Assembly: GCA_973895155.1 (NCBI GenBank)
Contig: OZ316898.1
Coordinates: forward strand, 19,840,001 to 19,904,000
Origin: Marsupella aquatica
Taxonomy: Eukaryota; Marchantiophyta
Direction: 5' to 3'
Length of the DNA: 64,000 bases
This document shows positions 21,396 to 33,701 of the stretch, piece by piece; positions within the stretch are counted from its first letter, which is position 1, and each line of letters starts with the position of its first letter. A model generated the notes under the pieces. It did not search any database and was not told the DNA's origin. It was given only the letters and a program-made list of their open reading frames with translations. The translations under genes and the position numbers were made by a program.

Positions 21396-24300
21396 ATGAC
21401 CAACCTCGAAAAATTAACTTTTCCAGCCCTAGACATCAATGGTAGCAACTACCTGGAATGGTCAATGAACCTCAGAGAGAATCTAACCTCGCTAACCCTA
21501 CTCCCAGCTATAGGGATGGCTCAACCTATACTAGTCGGCGAACCCCAACCAGACCCGTTAACTAAAGCCAACGAATCTAAGGCTCTCATATTCCTAAGAC
21601 GCCATATCCATAGATTCCTGCAAAGACAATACATGCACCTCTCAACCCCTCGTGAACTATGGACAGCGCTCCAAACCCGATTCGACCACCAAAAACTGGT
21701 TGAACTACCTAAAGCCAGGCAAGACTGGCTAAACCTGTGAGTTCAGGACTTTACCTCTATTTCAGCATACAATAGCGAACTCTTTAGAATAACATCAATC
21801 CTCGCACTATGTGGCGAGCCGGTCACAGACAAGGATCTGCTAGAGAAGACCTTGTCGACATTTCATTCATCGAATGTGTGGCTATCAACACAGTATCAAA
21901 ACATGAAGTTTGGGCAATACTCCGAGCTCATAGCCCACCTCCTAGTCACCGAAAGAAACCAAGAACTTCTTTTAGTAAACTCTAGAAAACTACCTGCGGG
22001 CACACTGCCCTCAGGACAACAGAATGAAACCCATAACATAGAAAATGATGAACCCTCCACATCGAGGCAAGGCATTAAACGCACTAAGAATAGCAACCGG
22101 AGAAACACCCACAACAGGGGGAGTTTCTATAACCAACGTCCACAATATAACTACCAACGAACCTTTAGAGGACGTGGTGGATGAGAAGGACGTGGAGGAC
22201 GAGGAGAATGAGGAGGACATGGCGGACGTGGCGGACGCGGAGGATGCAGCGGTGGTAGAACATATAACAACAACCGTAGAAATGATTGGTCACAATCCCG
22301 ACAACAACGGGAACGACCGAAATGCCATGAATGTGGCATGACAAACCACCTAGCGAGAAACTGTAGAATCCCGCAATACCTTAGAGATCTATACCAACGG
22401 TCCATCCAGGATGGACAAGCCTCTAGGCCACCACCCCGTGAAACCCACGGGGCGTTCATGGAGTCTAGTGACCCATTCCAAGACTTTTCAGACCTACCTG
22501 TCCAACCCGAGGCACACTTAGTGGCAAGTAGCTCCACTACACCAGATTTAAATAGTCCAAGCACATGTATTATCGACAGTGCAACCACGCATACTATCCT
22601 CAGGGATAGGCACCTTTTCCACAAGATTACACCCTCACGTAGATCCTTGACCACTATAAATGGCCCTAGCCAAATAGAAGAAGGCTTCAGCCCAGCTTCC
22701 ATTAGACTACCGTAGGGTACAACGATTCACATAGAATCTACCATTTTCGCCCCGAACGCAACCCGTAATCTCCTCAGTTTTAGAGATATACGAGCAAATG
22801 GACTACATGTCCAGACGGGCGACACAAGAGACCAGGAAGTGATACACTTGGTTGAAAATACCCCTACGGGGAAAATCATTAAAGAAACACTTTTCTCGTA
22901 TCCTTGCGGGTTTTATGTAACTCATATTGAATGCCTGCATAACAATGCCAACACAAGCGAATTGCATGCGCTTTGGCATGCACGCCTCGGCCACCCCGGC
23001 CAATCAATGCTAACCAAAATCATTAAGAATTCAAGAGGCATTCCAATCAATACACGCCAATTTCCAGCGAGCACCCCATGCACTGCATGCTCACGCGGCA
23101 AATTAATAACAAGGCCCACGGCATCAAAATTGTCAACTAAAATACCCCAATTCTTGGAAATAATCCATGCAAATGTTTGCGGGCCAATTAACCCTCCAAG
23201 CGGACCTTTCCGCTACTTTATTGTATTAATCGACGCATCAACTAAATGGTCAAATGTGACACTGCTTTCAACGAGGAACATGGTTATGCCTCGGATTTTG
23301 GCGCAAATCCTGCGCGTGAAAGCACAATTCCCAGACCACCCCATTAAGACACTAAGAGTGGACAATGCAGGGGAATTTTGCACATCACTTGGCATAGACG
23401 TACAATATCCTGTACCTCACGTGCATTTTTAGAACGGATTAGCTGAAGCGGTCATTAAACGCCTTCAGTTAATGGCACGCCCACTACTAATGCAATCAAA
23501 ACTCTCAGTCTCAGCATGGGGACAAGCCATATTACAGGCCAATGCATTAATTCAATACCGCCCATCGGCTTTTAATACCTATAGCCCATATCAAATTGCT
23601 AATGGTATAAAACCTGACTTATCCCACCTTCATTCATTTGGATGTCAAGTAATGGTCCCCATTACTCCACCCAAACGAACCAAGATGGGACCCCAACGAC
23701 AGTTGGGGATATACATCGGATTCGACTCTCCGTCCATAATCCGATATATGGAGCCTACAACTGGCGATGTTTTTAAATCCAGATTTCTAGATTGCCATTT
23801 CGATGAAAATGCTTATCCACCATTAATAACCCCTGAACACCCACAACCACCTTTGGAGTGGGAAAGACATTCGCCATTTTGGCAAGACCTTCGAACCAAT
23901 CAAGGGGAGAAAGAAGTTCAGCGAATTTTGCAACTCCACAAGATTGTGGAAGAACTTCCAGACGCTTTTGTCGATACATCACAAGTTACCCGCTCACATA
24001 TTCAAGCTGCGAGAGCATCTGCCCGCATTGAATTATCAAATGAGCCAGAAAGTACATCCCAACCTCGTGCAAAATGAGGTAGACCCTTGGGATCAAAAGA
24101 TAAACAACCACGAAGGCGTGGTTCATCTATACCACCTTCACCTGATGTCGATCATACCGAATCTACATCCCATGAAGAGATTTCTATCCACTACGCACAC
24201 ACCGGTACGATGTGGGATAGAAATACTACTTCAATAGATGATGCTTTTGCATTAATGGTGGCAACACATATCACTGATGATACACCCGAACCAATATCTA

Positions 24301-26048
24301 TCTTAGAATGCCAAAACAGACCAGACTGGCTTGAATGGCAAAAAGCTATAAATGGAGAATTAGATTCCCTACTCAGCAGACACACTTTTGGCCCAGTCGA
24401 GCCAACACCGCAAGACGTACACCTAATTGGCTACAAGTGGACATTTGTCCGCAAAAGAAATGATAAAGGCCAAGTTGTACGCTATAAAGCACGTCTGGTA
24501 GGGAAAGGATTTACACAACAACCGGGAATTCATTACGATGAAACTTATTCACCGGTTATGGATAGCACAACATTCCGATACCTTATCGGATTTGCCATTT
24601 TCCATAAACTACAAATGCGACAACTGGATGTTGCAACCGCATATCTATATGGAACTCTAGACACTTGTCTATACATGCGATCACCTCCCGAGTTGGAGCA
24701 ACATCGTCGAGCCCTAGCTCAAGGCGCTAAATCGCATATCCCATATTTACATAAGATCATAACACAATTATCTCAAGTTACACCTCATGTGTCATCTATA
24801 CATATAACTCATAATAATGACACCGCTGTGTCAACCGTACGGAATACTCACCGCGGACTAGCTATCCGCGTGTTGAAGGCATTATATGGCCTGAAACAAA
24901 GTGGCAGAGTATGGTATCAAAGATTTACTGATGAAATGATTACCATGGGTTTTTCCCATGATGCCATTACCCCATGTTTATTTATTAAACATATGGATGA
25001 CGAATATGTCATCGTTTCTATCTATGTTGATGACTTAAACATATTTGTGACACCCCAAATTACCGAAGATACCATTACTCGTCTTAAATCAACATTTGAG
25101 ATGAAAGACCTTGGACATACAAACTTTTGCTTAGGATTATAACTAGAGATCCTACCCACTGGCATGATGCTCCATCAGACAACACAAACTGAAAAGATCC
25201 TAAAACAGTTCAATATGAACCTAGCACATCCATTGACGTCATCAATGGTAATACGTTCATTAGAAAACAATACTGATGTTTTTCGCAAATGCGAAGAACA
25301 TGAATCACTATTAGGACCAGAAACTTCGTATCTTTCTGTGATAAGAGCATTAATGTATCTAGCAAATCAGACATGACCAGACATTGCATTTGCAGTTAAC
25401 TTACTAGCTAGACATAGTGCAACTCCCACAGCCAGACACTGGAACGGAGTTAAGCACGTATTTAGGTATCTGCGTGGCACCACCGATACAGGGTTATTTT
25501 ACCCATTCGGTGCAAACCACGAACTCATAGGATACGCGGATGCCGGATATCTTTCCGACACTGACACCGCAAAATCCCAAACCGGATATGTTTTTACTAT
25601 TGGGGGTACCGCTTTTTCTTGGAAAAGCGTGAAACAGACCCTAACAGCAACCTCATCAAATCACTCAGAAATCTTAGCTCTACATGAGGCTAGTCGTGAA
25701 GCCGTTTGGTTACGATCCTTTATAAACCACATCAACACCAAATGCGGCCTACCACCACTAACGAAGCCTACTAACATCTTTGAGGATAACGCAGCATGTA
25801 TACAGCAGATCACGAAAGGATTCATCAAAGGCGATCGCGTGAAGCATATAGCTCCAAAGTTTTTCTACACCCACGAGTTACACGGAAAAGAGATCAACAT
25901 TTTGCAGATTTCAAGTGCAGACAACTGTGCGGATCTCTTCACCAAATCACTATCGCCATCAGTTCACCACCGACACTGCCAGGCGATTGGACTGCGGAGC
26001 ATGCGACGCATGATGACCGTGGAGGCTGCTACTCCACATGACGATTGA
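21396..26048 (+). pseudogene. copia gag-pol polyprotein with eight in-frame stops
   Basis: A single reading frame runs 4.65 kb with no frameshift. In order: Gag (21396 onward), an RG-rich stretch, a CCHC knuckle (CHECGMTNHLARNC, about 22327-22368), a protease with IDSATTH in place of the usual DSGA, an integrase zinc region (HARLGHP...CTAC), the integrase core, a reverse transcriptase with YVDD (about 25024) and an RNase H with WKS.KQ...SSNHSEI (about 25620). Stops: TGA 21738, TGA 22182, TGA 22209, TAG 22713, TAG 23430, TGA 24075, TAA 25140, TGA 25374. Each can be a C-to-T change of CGA, CAG or CAA. The first catalytic Asp of integrase also reads Asn (HANVCGP). The native stop is probably TGA 26046. 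Confidence 0.95.
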
Positions 26049-26351
26049 TGCTGCTGATGACATGATGCTGACGACCTACCGTTGAGACAAATATTAAAAC
26101 TAGATTTACTACAACATCTGACTTTATTTAATATTGACATTTATTACAATGAGGACTGTTAGGCTGCACTCTTTTTCCTTTAGCACTCATATTTTTTCTC
26201 TGCTACACTGGTAGAGTTTTTACTAAGCTAGAGTTGATAAAGGTTTTTTAACGAGGCAGTCTACCTCACTTGTACTTATATCATGTATTTTCTATGAACA
26301 TGATATAATAGGTATAGTCTATGTTGTCTATATAGTTGTTACTATATATCC

Positions 26352-26360
26352 AAAGGGGAG
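26352..26360 (+). promoter_or_regulatory. polypurine tract of the copia element
   Basis: AAAGGGGAG directly before the 3' LTR, the expected plus-strand priming site. Confidence 0.8.
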
Positions 26361-26470
26361 TGTTAGACTCTACTTCTAGCCGAATGACCGGACCAGCCAG
26401 TCACCAGACATGACTATATGTACCACCACTCATGGCTATTCAGATATTCATTCTCATTCAGACTCTAATA
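26361..26470 (+). repeat. 3' LTR of the copia element
   Basis: 110 bp, followed by the second TTCAG target duplication. Confidence 0.96.
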
Positions 26471-26974
26471 TTCAGAAGTAAGTTCAAGTTGAGATTAGCA
26501 AAGCTGCAACCTTGTATCAAGTGGCATGGATGGGGACTCATTAATTTGAGCTCTCTTTTCAATCACCATTGGTGTATATAATTGGAGCTTTTTCAGCTAT
26601 CTCACACTAACTCTATATGTAAGGCCCATCAAGCTAATACAATTCTGCAAGCAAACTACTTGTGATTTGTACAATGGTTCAGAAGTCATGTGTCCAATAA
26701 GACAAGTGTGAGTTGACTTACTTTTTATATTTTTCATCAAAAGAAACTGTTTGCATTCTTTGATGTCATCAACCACCTCTTGGTTTTAATAACTAGAATG
26801 TCTACAGTGTCCACCAACCTTCCTGGTAGAGAACTTCTTCTGTCAACATCACCCATGAGTTCAAATTGTAGACAACAAGGACCACAGTTCATGGGTAAGA
26901 AGGTACATCCATTGACTAGTAAAGTCAAAGTCCACCCAAAGAAGGTGATTCAATTCAGCGTAATGATGGTAGAG

Positions 26975-27345
26975 GTGCAACGCGGAGAACATAGCCAATC
27001 TTTGATTTTTCAGCTCCTTCACCTTGAGGTCAGCAAAGGCGTCTGGGTCATCAGCCAAACCGAGGGAGTCCAATGCTCCTCCAAGGTAAATTGGGTCCAA
27101 TCCCTTGCCAAGGGCTCCTCCTCCAACTCTGTATCCCTCAATGAGACCCATCAACACCACCTGCAAACCCAATATTGCAAGAATGCCCTATGCATGGATC
27201 AAATTGGGGTTGCCAAGGTAGTCCAACCCCCCCTCAACAAAGGTTATTTTGAGAACCCGTGTTGAACCAGATTGTCTCACCAAACTTGACACCAGCCGTG
27301 GAGAGCATAGCCCATCTGGCGTGAATCACTTCCAATTTTGAATTG
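26975..27345 (-). pseudogene. LHCB light-harvesting protein pseudogene, unit 1
   Basis: The minus strand reads like the C-terminal half of a chlorophyll a/b-binding protein: [17 protein letters not shown], then [56 protein letters not shown]. Frame changes separate these blocks, about 15 bases match poorly after MFSAL, and the usual [10 protein letters not shown] end is deleted. There is no N-terminal membrane helix or transit peptide. A functional LHCB would bind pigments through E/H residues of helices A and C. This copy cannot fold as one. Confidence 0.88.
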
Positions 27346-27514
27346 GATCCCATCACCAAAATTACTAGATGTACCATAAATTTGTAATGATAATTTGAAC
27401 ACCCTCATATGCAAGATGGCCCTAAGCCACATTCACCCTTTGAGATGGCCTCATTAAGTTCTGTGGACTTTTGCATTTGTTTTCTAAATAATTTGCAAGG
27501 GTAGAAATTCATTC

Positions 27515-28160
27515 ACGATGAAACTCAAGCTCGAGACTCATTAAGAGCCTCCGTATGTAGCTGCCCGCATACAAGCCCGGGCAAGTAAAAAAAATTGAGT
27601 GCCAAGAGGGTATGAATGAACCCCACTTTTGGGTGGGGTGAATGATAAAAGCTTCCTTTGCTGGCAGGATTCAAACCCAAGACCACCCCTACCATGCAAC
27701 CTATAGGCAGCTGGTGACCACAGTGCATCGCGCCCCCGTATTGAACCCTATTCTCACGTCACGGGAAGTGGGCACCGGGCAGCTTAGTACGGGCTAATCA
27801 CATTGATCAGCCTCGATCTTGAGTCTTGTCCCTAATATAAATTCACAACAAAACTCAACCTTGAGGCTCATTACGAGCCTCCATATGCAGCTGCCCATGC
27901 TCACGACCAGGCAAGTACGAATGAACCCCACTTTGGATGGGGTGAATGTTGAAATGCTTCAGAGCCAACCGGATGTGAGACGGAGACCTCCCCTGTCATA
28001 GTGACCTGCACTACCTTCTAGCCTAGGGCCAATTGATGATGACCATTCCTCGCGCCAGGTACTCATTCTACTAATTGGACTTGCATACGTGGGCTGTGGG
28101 CAGCACGGCCGGGCTACTTAATGCGATTAGTGTTAATTAGCCTCGAGATGAGCTTTTGTC
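27515..28160. repeat. pair of related repeats of about 310 bp (possibly SINE-like)
   Basis: Two diverged copies (about 27515-27825 and 27840-28160) share 'aaactcaa.ct.gaggctcatta.gagcctcc.ta.gcagctgccc', 'gaatgaaccccactttgg.tggggtgaat' and 'cgggct.atcacattga/gcgattag' blocks. On the minus strand there is a B-box-like phrase (ggtttgaatcc) and 'gcatggtagagg', so a tRNA-derived SINE is possible but unproven. The same pair recurs at about 32180-32510 and 32545-32800 in unit 2. Confidence 0.65.
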
Positions 28161-29226
28161 CATAATACTACTTACACATTTGTTATCACTCTAATTAAGG
28201 GGTCCCTATTATTTTCTTTAACTCAATGAGTGCACACCTTATATAACCACATTTTAAAGTAACCATGCACACCTTATATTACCACATTTCACATTTTGAT
28301 ACTTGATTACAGGCTGGAGGCTGGGGACGGGGTAATTAAGCCCCCCCTTTGAGGCCCCTAATTTCTTATTTTCTATCACTGTCCCACCATGCGATTCTGT
28401 GGACCCAAACTCGTCCCACACCCAATTTATCCATCTAGAATTAAACTCTGTACCTATCCATCCATTGACTGCACTTTCTCGTCACCTCCCCGAGGCTACC
28501 ACTCCCTGTGGGCCCTTCATCCATGGTGCTGTAGAGCAATTGCCGCAGCACAAACAACCAAACAACCATCTCCATTGGATGGACGAAAAAGATCTCAGCT
28601 GCACGAGAGAAACCGGCCGAATGTGCTTGCTGGGTCCGAGGTTTACTGTGCCTTAGAGGCAAGAGAAAGAGAATCATTCCAGCGACGAGGCTTTGCTTTC
28701 GGCCAAGCAAAGCAGAGCAAAACAGAGCATTGTAGATATTGAATTGCGACTCTGTTATCATTTGGCTGCCGCTGTTGGTGTAGTGGTTTCAGCTGAGATC
28801 GTCGGTGCTGTCGGCTGCAACCCAGTTGTGGATCTCGATCGGAGGCCATAGCGAGCTTTCTTCGGGAGATTCGAGGACTGTCCGGTGCCGCTCTCCCCCC
28901 CGCCCCCCTTGTCAATTTCAGCTGGGTTTTCTCCGGTGTTCGTATACTTTAGAAGAAGTGGACCTTGAAGCGAAGCTGTGCTGTGGTCTGCGGGCCAAAA
29001 TGCTTGATGTACAATGTATGGCGTTGTCAGCTAATGGAATCTAGGGGTTGTCCGACGTCCGACGTAAGGATATCTTTGTTACTATCTGCAATGTGTGTTG
29101 GGCCGTGTGTCCTGTATTGTAGAAATTGGTTTTCTGAGTTTGTTTTGTAAGACTGTGAACATTGTCCCTGTGGACAGACGGAAGGAAGGAAGGAACTGTT
29201 CTCGTAGAGCCCTCACTAGCTCGGAA

Positions 29227-29574
29227 ATGGCATCCGTAGCAGCAGCATCGCAGCTCGCCTCGGTCGCGGCACTGAGCTCCGCGCAACAAGTCTGCACTTC
29301 GGGAAGCAGCACGATCAGGCTGCCGTTGAGGACGGGGATGCCCGCCATAGAGTGTGCGAAGCACCCTCAGAAGAAGGCCACGGCGCACCACAATAAGACG
29401 AGGCCGAAGAAGCACACTCCCTACGACAAGAATAGGCAGGGGCCGACCCTCTACCCTGCTATGGCGAAGCCGCCGCCCATTTGGGGCTTTGACTCTGGTG
29501 ATGGCGTTCCCGATGTCTGGGCACCAGAGCCTAAATACGTCAAGCTGGCTCCAGTTGTGGCACCTTCATCGTAA
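29227..29574 (+). CDS. PSRP6: plastid-specific 50S ribosomal protein 6 (PSRP6, bL38c)
   Basis: The 115-aa protein starts MASVAAAS with an Ala/Ser-rich chloroplast transit peptide of about 45 residues. The diagnostic basic core follows: IECAKHPQKKATAHHNKTRPKKHTPYDKNRQGPTLYPAMAKPPPIW, which matches plant PSRP6 (ECSxxPQKKxTAHHxKTRPKK...PxxYxPLPPLPxxW) nearly residue for residue. The protein is a small component of the chloroplast large ribosomal subunit with no bacterial counterpart. The frame is open upstream to 29095, but the methionine at 29227 is chosen because the transit peptide begins there. A (GA)n tract lies in the presumed 3' UTR. The tandem sister unit at 30.6-33.6 kb lacks this gene. 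Confidence 0.93.
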   Translation: MASVAAASQLASVAALSSAQQVCTSGSSTIRLPLRTGMPAIECAKHPQKKATAHHNKTRPKKHTPYDKNRQGPTLYPAMAKPPPIWGFDSGDGVPDVWAPEPKYVKLAPVVAPSS

Positions 29575-29655
29575 TCTTGCGATTGATCCATTCATCGCTG
29601 CAGAATTTCGCGATCATTATGTTTAGGTTTTTTGTGTTTCGAATTTCTCTGCCCG

Positions 29656-29657
<2 letters not shown>

Positions 29658-29698
<41 letters not shown>
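29658..29698. repeat. (GA)n microsatellite
   Basis: About 20 GA units, 85 bases after the PSRP6 stop codon. Confidence 0.98.
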
Positions 29699-29701
<3 letters not shown>

Positions 29702-31539
29702 CGGACCGAATTAGGTCACGCTATCCGCTTCTGTAATGAATTGTTCCATGGAAGGAAACTGGAGATTAAGCCGGATGTGTTGATCTCTAAATTCCATCTA
29801 CCTTTCCTGAGTATTGGATGAATTTGTTCGGGTTTCCCCCTTTTGGGTGTTAAAAATTTAGTATACTCCAGAATGTGCTCATTCTACGAAATCCATGATC
29901 ATCTGTCCGCTGCGAATTTGTTGAATTGGATACGTGCTACACGGCATTGAGCTGGTAGTTTTTGGACCCAGGATGCGAGTTTTGAAATATTTAAAATCCA
30001 TACTTTTCCCAATGTTCCAGAGTTGCTTTCTCGGATTTACTCCACATCAATAACCTTCAAATTTATTGAGATGGGCAGCTAGACTTATAGACCTCTAGGC
30101 CTTAACATCCATAATCCAACTTTTAGGCTTCAGGGTGAAGTCCTTCAGGAAGGTGGGTCGCCTAAATTTTTGAGATGGGTTGTACAGATGTCTGTAGGCT
30201 GAAAGAATTGGCCTACAGAAGTTAAACTATCAATTAAAGAAGACTTTGATCATTCGTATGCAGCATCCGCATATATGCACTGTCAAATGTGAGTGCACTA
30301 ATTGCCAAAAGTATTCGTTCCGCTGAGAGATTAGGCTAGCTCCTGAGGAAGTTTAGAAACCTCGCTTTGTTAAACATTATACATGGCGAAGGTACGAAGC
30401 ATGGTCGCACATGAAATTTCCAGACAATCTTGAGGGCACGTCACAGGTGATCTCCATATCATTTATCACGTCCAGTCATTTCGCCTCGATCCAAATTCGC
30501 AAAATAAATCCTCGAGAGCTGCTAACGAGTACCCTGAATTATGCCCGTACAGTTGCATAGTATCTGGTTTGATTGTTGAGTTGTACAAACTTAGAAATTG
30601 TCAGTTTCAAATAGCTCAAGGACAGTGCATGTTCCTGAAGTTAGAGTTAAACGTTTACTTGCCATATCTGTCCAACCATATCTGGAGTTCAGTGTAGTGA
30701 CATCATTGTGGGTGCGCTCTAAAAAAAGGCAGGTATGAGGAAAATACGCTCTAGCGAGGACCAGTGCATCAGTGAAGGTCTCAAAATGGTTTTGCCTGTG
30801 GTAAGTTTGAAAATAGAAATTAAGTCTGGAATATCATTTTATGTAGCTGATGGACATCTGTCACATTCTTCTTCTTATTCTTCTTCATCCTCATAGAAGA
30901 TTTATGCGAAGATAAGACAATCTGTTTCTTCTTTTCCTTAGACCAATCTTAGTGGATATCGAAGAATAAGGAATTCAGAAGTAAGTTCAAGTTGAGATTA
31001 GTACAGCTGCGACCTTATATCAAGTGGCATGGATGAGGACTCATTTTGAGGTCTCTTTCAATCACCGTCGGTGTATATAATTGGAGCTTGTTCATCTATC
31101 TCACACGAACTTTATCTGTAAGGCCCATCAAGCTAATACAATTCTGCAAGCTAATAGCTTGTGATTATGGTTCAGAAATTATGTGTCTAATAAGTGTGAC
31201 TTGACTTACTTTTATTTATTTTTCATCAATTAAAGAAACTGTCTGCACTCTTTGATGTCATCAACCACCTCTTTAATAACTAGCATGTGTACACACTCCA
31301 CCAACCTTCTTGGCAGAGAACTTCTTCTGTCAAACCATCACCCATGAGTTCAAATTGTAGACAAAAAGGACCACAGTTCATGGGTAAGAAGGTACACCAT
31401 TAAGTAGTCAAGTCAAAGTCCACGCAAAGAAGGTGATCCAATTCAGCGTACTGATGGTAGACAGTTAAGGTTTGCTTAAAAAGACATCGAAGGAGGAGGT
31501 TGCAACTGCATAACAATCTACAAGAAAAATGATTTAGTG

Positions 31540-32020
31540 CCCAGGGGTGAAAGCAGTGGCATATGCCCAGGCATATATTCTTAGCCACTGCGTCCGCCAA
31601 GTGCTCCGTCAAATTCTCAATAGGGCTTTTGCCGGTAACAATGGCCTGGACATAGAATCTGAACGTGGAGAACATAGCCAATCTTCCATTTTTCAGCTTC
31701 TTCACCTTGAGTTCAGCAAAGGTGTCTGGGTTGTCAGCCAAACTGAGGGGGTCAAATGCTCCTCCAAGGTAAATTGGGTCCAGTCCCTTGCCAATGGCTC
31801 CTCCTCCAACTCTGTATTCCTCAATGAGACCCATCAACACCACCTGCAAACCCGATATTGCAAGAATGCCCTGCATATGGATCAAATTGGGGTTGCCAAG
31901 GTAGTCCAACCCCCCCTCAACAAAGGTTATTTAGAGATCCAGCGTTGAACCAGATTGTCTCACCAAACCGTGGAGAGCATAGCCCATCTGGCTTGAATCA
32001 CTTCCAATTTTGAATTGGTT
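31540..32020 (-). pseudogene. LHCB light-harvesting protein pseudogene, unit 2
   Basis: Sister of the 27-kb pseudogene and longer at its 3' end: [103 protein letters not shown], the normal C-terminal helix region of LHCB. The upstream IHARWAM block is broken (stop and deletion) and the protein lacks its N-terminal half. Open for about 130 codons but not functional as it stands. Confidence 0.9.
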
Positions 32021-32900
32021 CCCATCACCAAAATTACTAGATGTACCATAATTTTGTAATGATAATTTGAAGACCCTCACATGCAAGATGGCCTTAAGCC
32101 ACACCCTTTGAGATGGCCTCATTAAGTTCAGTGGACTTCTGCATTTATTTTCTAAATAATTTGCAAGGGTAGAAATTCGTTCACGACGAAACTCAAGCTC
32201 GAGGCTCATTAAGAGCCTCCGTACGTAGCTGCCCGCATACAAGCCCGGGTGAGTAAAAAAAAAATCGAGTGTCAACAGGGTATGAATGAACCCCACTTTT
32301 GGGTGGGGTGAATGATAAAAACTTCCTTTGCTGGCAAGATTCAAAACCGAGACCTCCGTTACCCCACTGAGCACCTCTACCATGCAGCCTATAGGCAGCT
32401 GGTGACCACAGCCTATAGGCAGCTGGTGACCACAATGCATCGTGCCCAGTATTTAACCCTATGCTCACATCAAGGGAAGTGGGCAGCTTAGTACGGGCTA
32501 ATCGCATTGATTAGCCTCAATCTTGAGTCTCGTCCTTAAAAGAAATTCACAACAAAACTCAACTTTGAGGCTCATTACGAGCCTCCATACGCAGCTGCCC
32601 GCACTTGCAGCCAGGCAAGTACGAATGAACCCTGTCATAGGGACCTGCACTACCTTCTAGTCTAGGGCCAATTGATGATGACCATTCCTCGAGCCAGGTA
32701 CTCATTCTACTAACTGGACTTGCATACGTGGGCTGTGGGCAGCACTGCCGGGCTAGTTAATGCGGTTAGCGTTGATTAGCCTCAAGGTGAGCTTTCGTCC
32801 ATAATCCTACCTACACGTTTGTTATCACTGTAATTAAGGGGTCCCAAAGGTGTAATTATGTGCACACCTTAAATAATCACATTTTAATGTAATCATGCAG

Positions 32901-33129
32901 CCTATATTACCACATTTCACATTTTGATTGGTGATTACAGGCTGAGGACGGGCCCTATATTACCACATTTCACATTTTGATTGGTGATTACAGGCTGAGG
33001 ACGGGCCCTATATTACCACATTTCACATTTTGATTGGTGATTACAGGCTGAGGACGGGGTCATTTCAAAGGGGGGAAACGGGATTTCACTTTCACTTTCA
33101 CATTTTGATTGGTGATTACAGGCTGAGGA
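32901..33129. repeat. 53-bp minisatellite, three copies plus a partial fourth
   Basis: Units begin 'cctatattaccacatttcac' at 32901, 32954 and 33007. A truncated copy ends near 33129. Unit 1 of the segmental duplication has a single copy (about 28276), so the expansion is specific to unit 2. Confidence 0.95.
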
Positions 33130-33701
33130 ACTTCCCCCTTTGAGACCCCTAATTTCTTCTTTTCTATCACTGTCCAACCATGTGATTCTGTGGACCCAAA
33201 GTAGTCCCACACCCAATTTATCTATCTAGAATTCAACTCTGTACCTATCCTCTGATAATCCAACTTTTAGGCTTCAGGGTGGTGAAGTCATTTTAGAAGG
33301 TGAAGCCTACATTTATGGGTCGCCTAAACTTTTAAGATGGGTTGTACAGATGTCTGTAGGCTGAATGATAATTGGCCGACAGAAGTTAAAACTATCAATT
33401 AAAGAAACTTTGATCATCCGTATGCAGCATCGCTTTGTTAAACATTATACATGGCACAATGGCGAAGGCACGAAGCATGGTCTCACATTTTCCAGACAAT
33501 CTTGAGGGCATGTCACAGGTGATCTCCATATCATATATCATGTCACAGGTGATCGATAAATCGAGGATTTTGCGAATAAATCCTCGAGAGCTGCTAACGA
33601 GTACCCTCAATGCCCGTCCAGTTGCAAGCTTCTCACAATATATTCATTAACATGTCCTCTAGAGAGTGAATCTGGAGAGCATCTCTTGCTTTAGGATATT
33701 T

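Larger units (their letters stand above)
20008..26470 (+). mobile_element. Ty1/copia LTR retrotransposon, complete structure, inactive
   Basis: The 6,463-bp element is flanked by a perfect 5-bp target duplication TTCAG (20003-20007 and 26471-26475). Unit 2 of the segmental duplication preserves the empty site. LTRs are only 110 bp (TGTTAG...CTAATA) and differ by two transitions. Downstream of the 5' LTR lie a probable primer-binding site and a leader of about 1.3 kb, then one gag-pol frame, then a purine tract (AAAGGGGAG) abutting the 3' LTR. Domain order protease-integrase-RT-RNase H places it in copia. Eight in-frame stops make it non-autonomous. Confidence 0.97.
19622..30555. repeat. tandem segmental duplication, unit 1 (carries copia and PSRP6)
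   Basis: The unit starts at 'catagtatctggtttgattg' and runs to 'gagagctgctaacgagtaccct...cagttgca', where the same start phrase begins unit 2. Shared landmarks include 'tgccatatctgtccaaccatatctgg', the LHCB pseudogene, the 'ctcattaagagcctccg' repeat pair and 'gtcccacacccaattta'. Removing the copia insertion and one TSD copy leaves about 4.47 kb. Unit 1 alone holds the segment of about 1.65 kb (28460-30110) with PSRP6. Confidence 0.88.
30556..33626. repeat. tandem segmental duplication, unit 2 (no PSRP6, no copia)
   Basis: Collinear with unit 1 but without the copia element (empty site at 'aaggaattcagaagtaag', about 30968-30985) and without the PSRP6 segment. 'ctgtacctatcc' at 33250 is followed within four bases by 'ataatccaacttttaggc', which in unit 1 lies 1.65 kb further on. 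Local additions include a 53-bp minisatellite and extra LHCB sequence. Confidence 0.88.

Noticed and set aside
22151-22702. Minus-strand proline-rich ORF of 183 residues
   Set aside because: Shadow of the RG-rich and zinc-knuckle part of copia Gag on the plus strand.
27600-27760. tRNA gene
   Set aside because: A B-box-like phrase exists on the minus strand, but no cloverleaf could be folded by eye. At most a tRNA-derived SINE.
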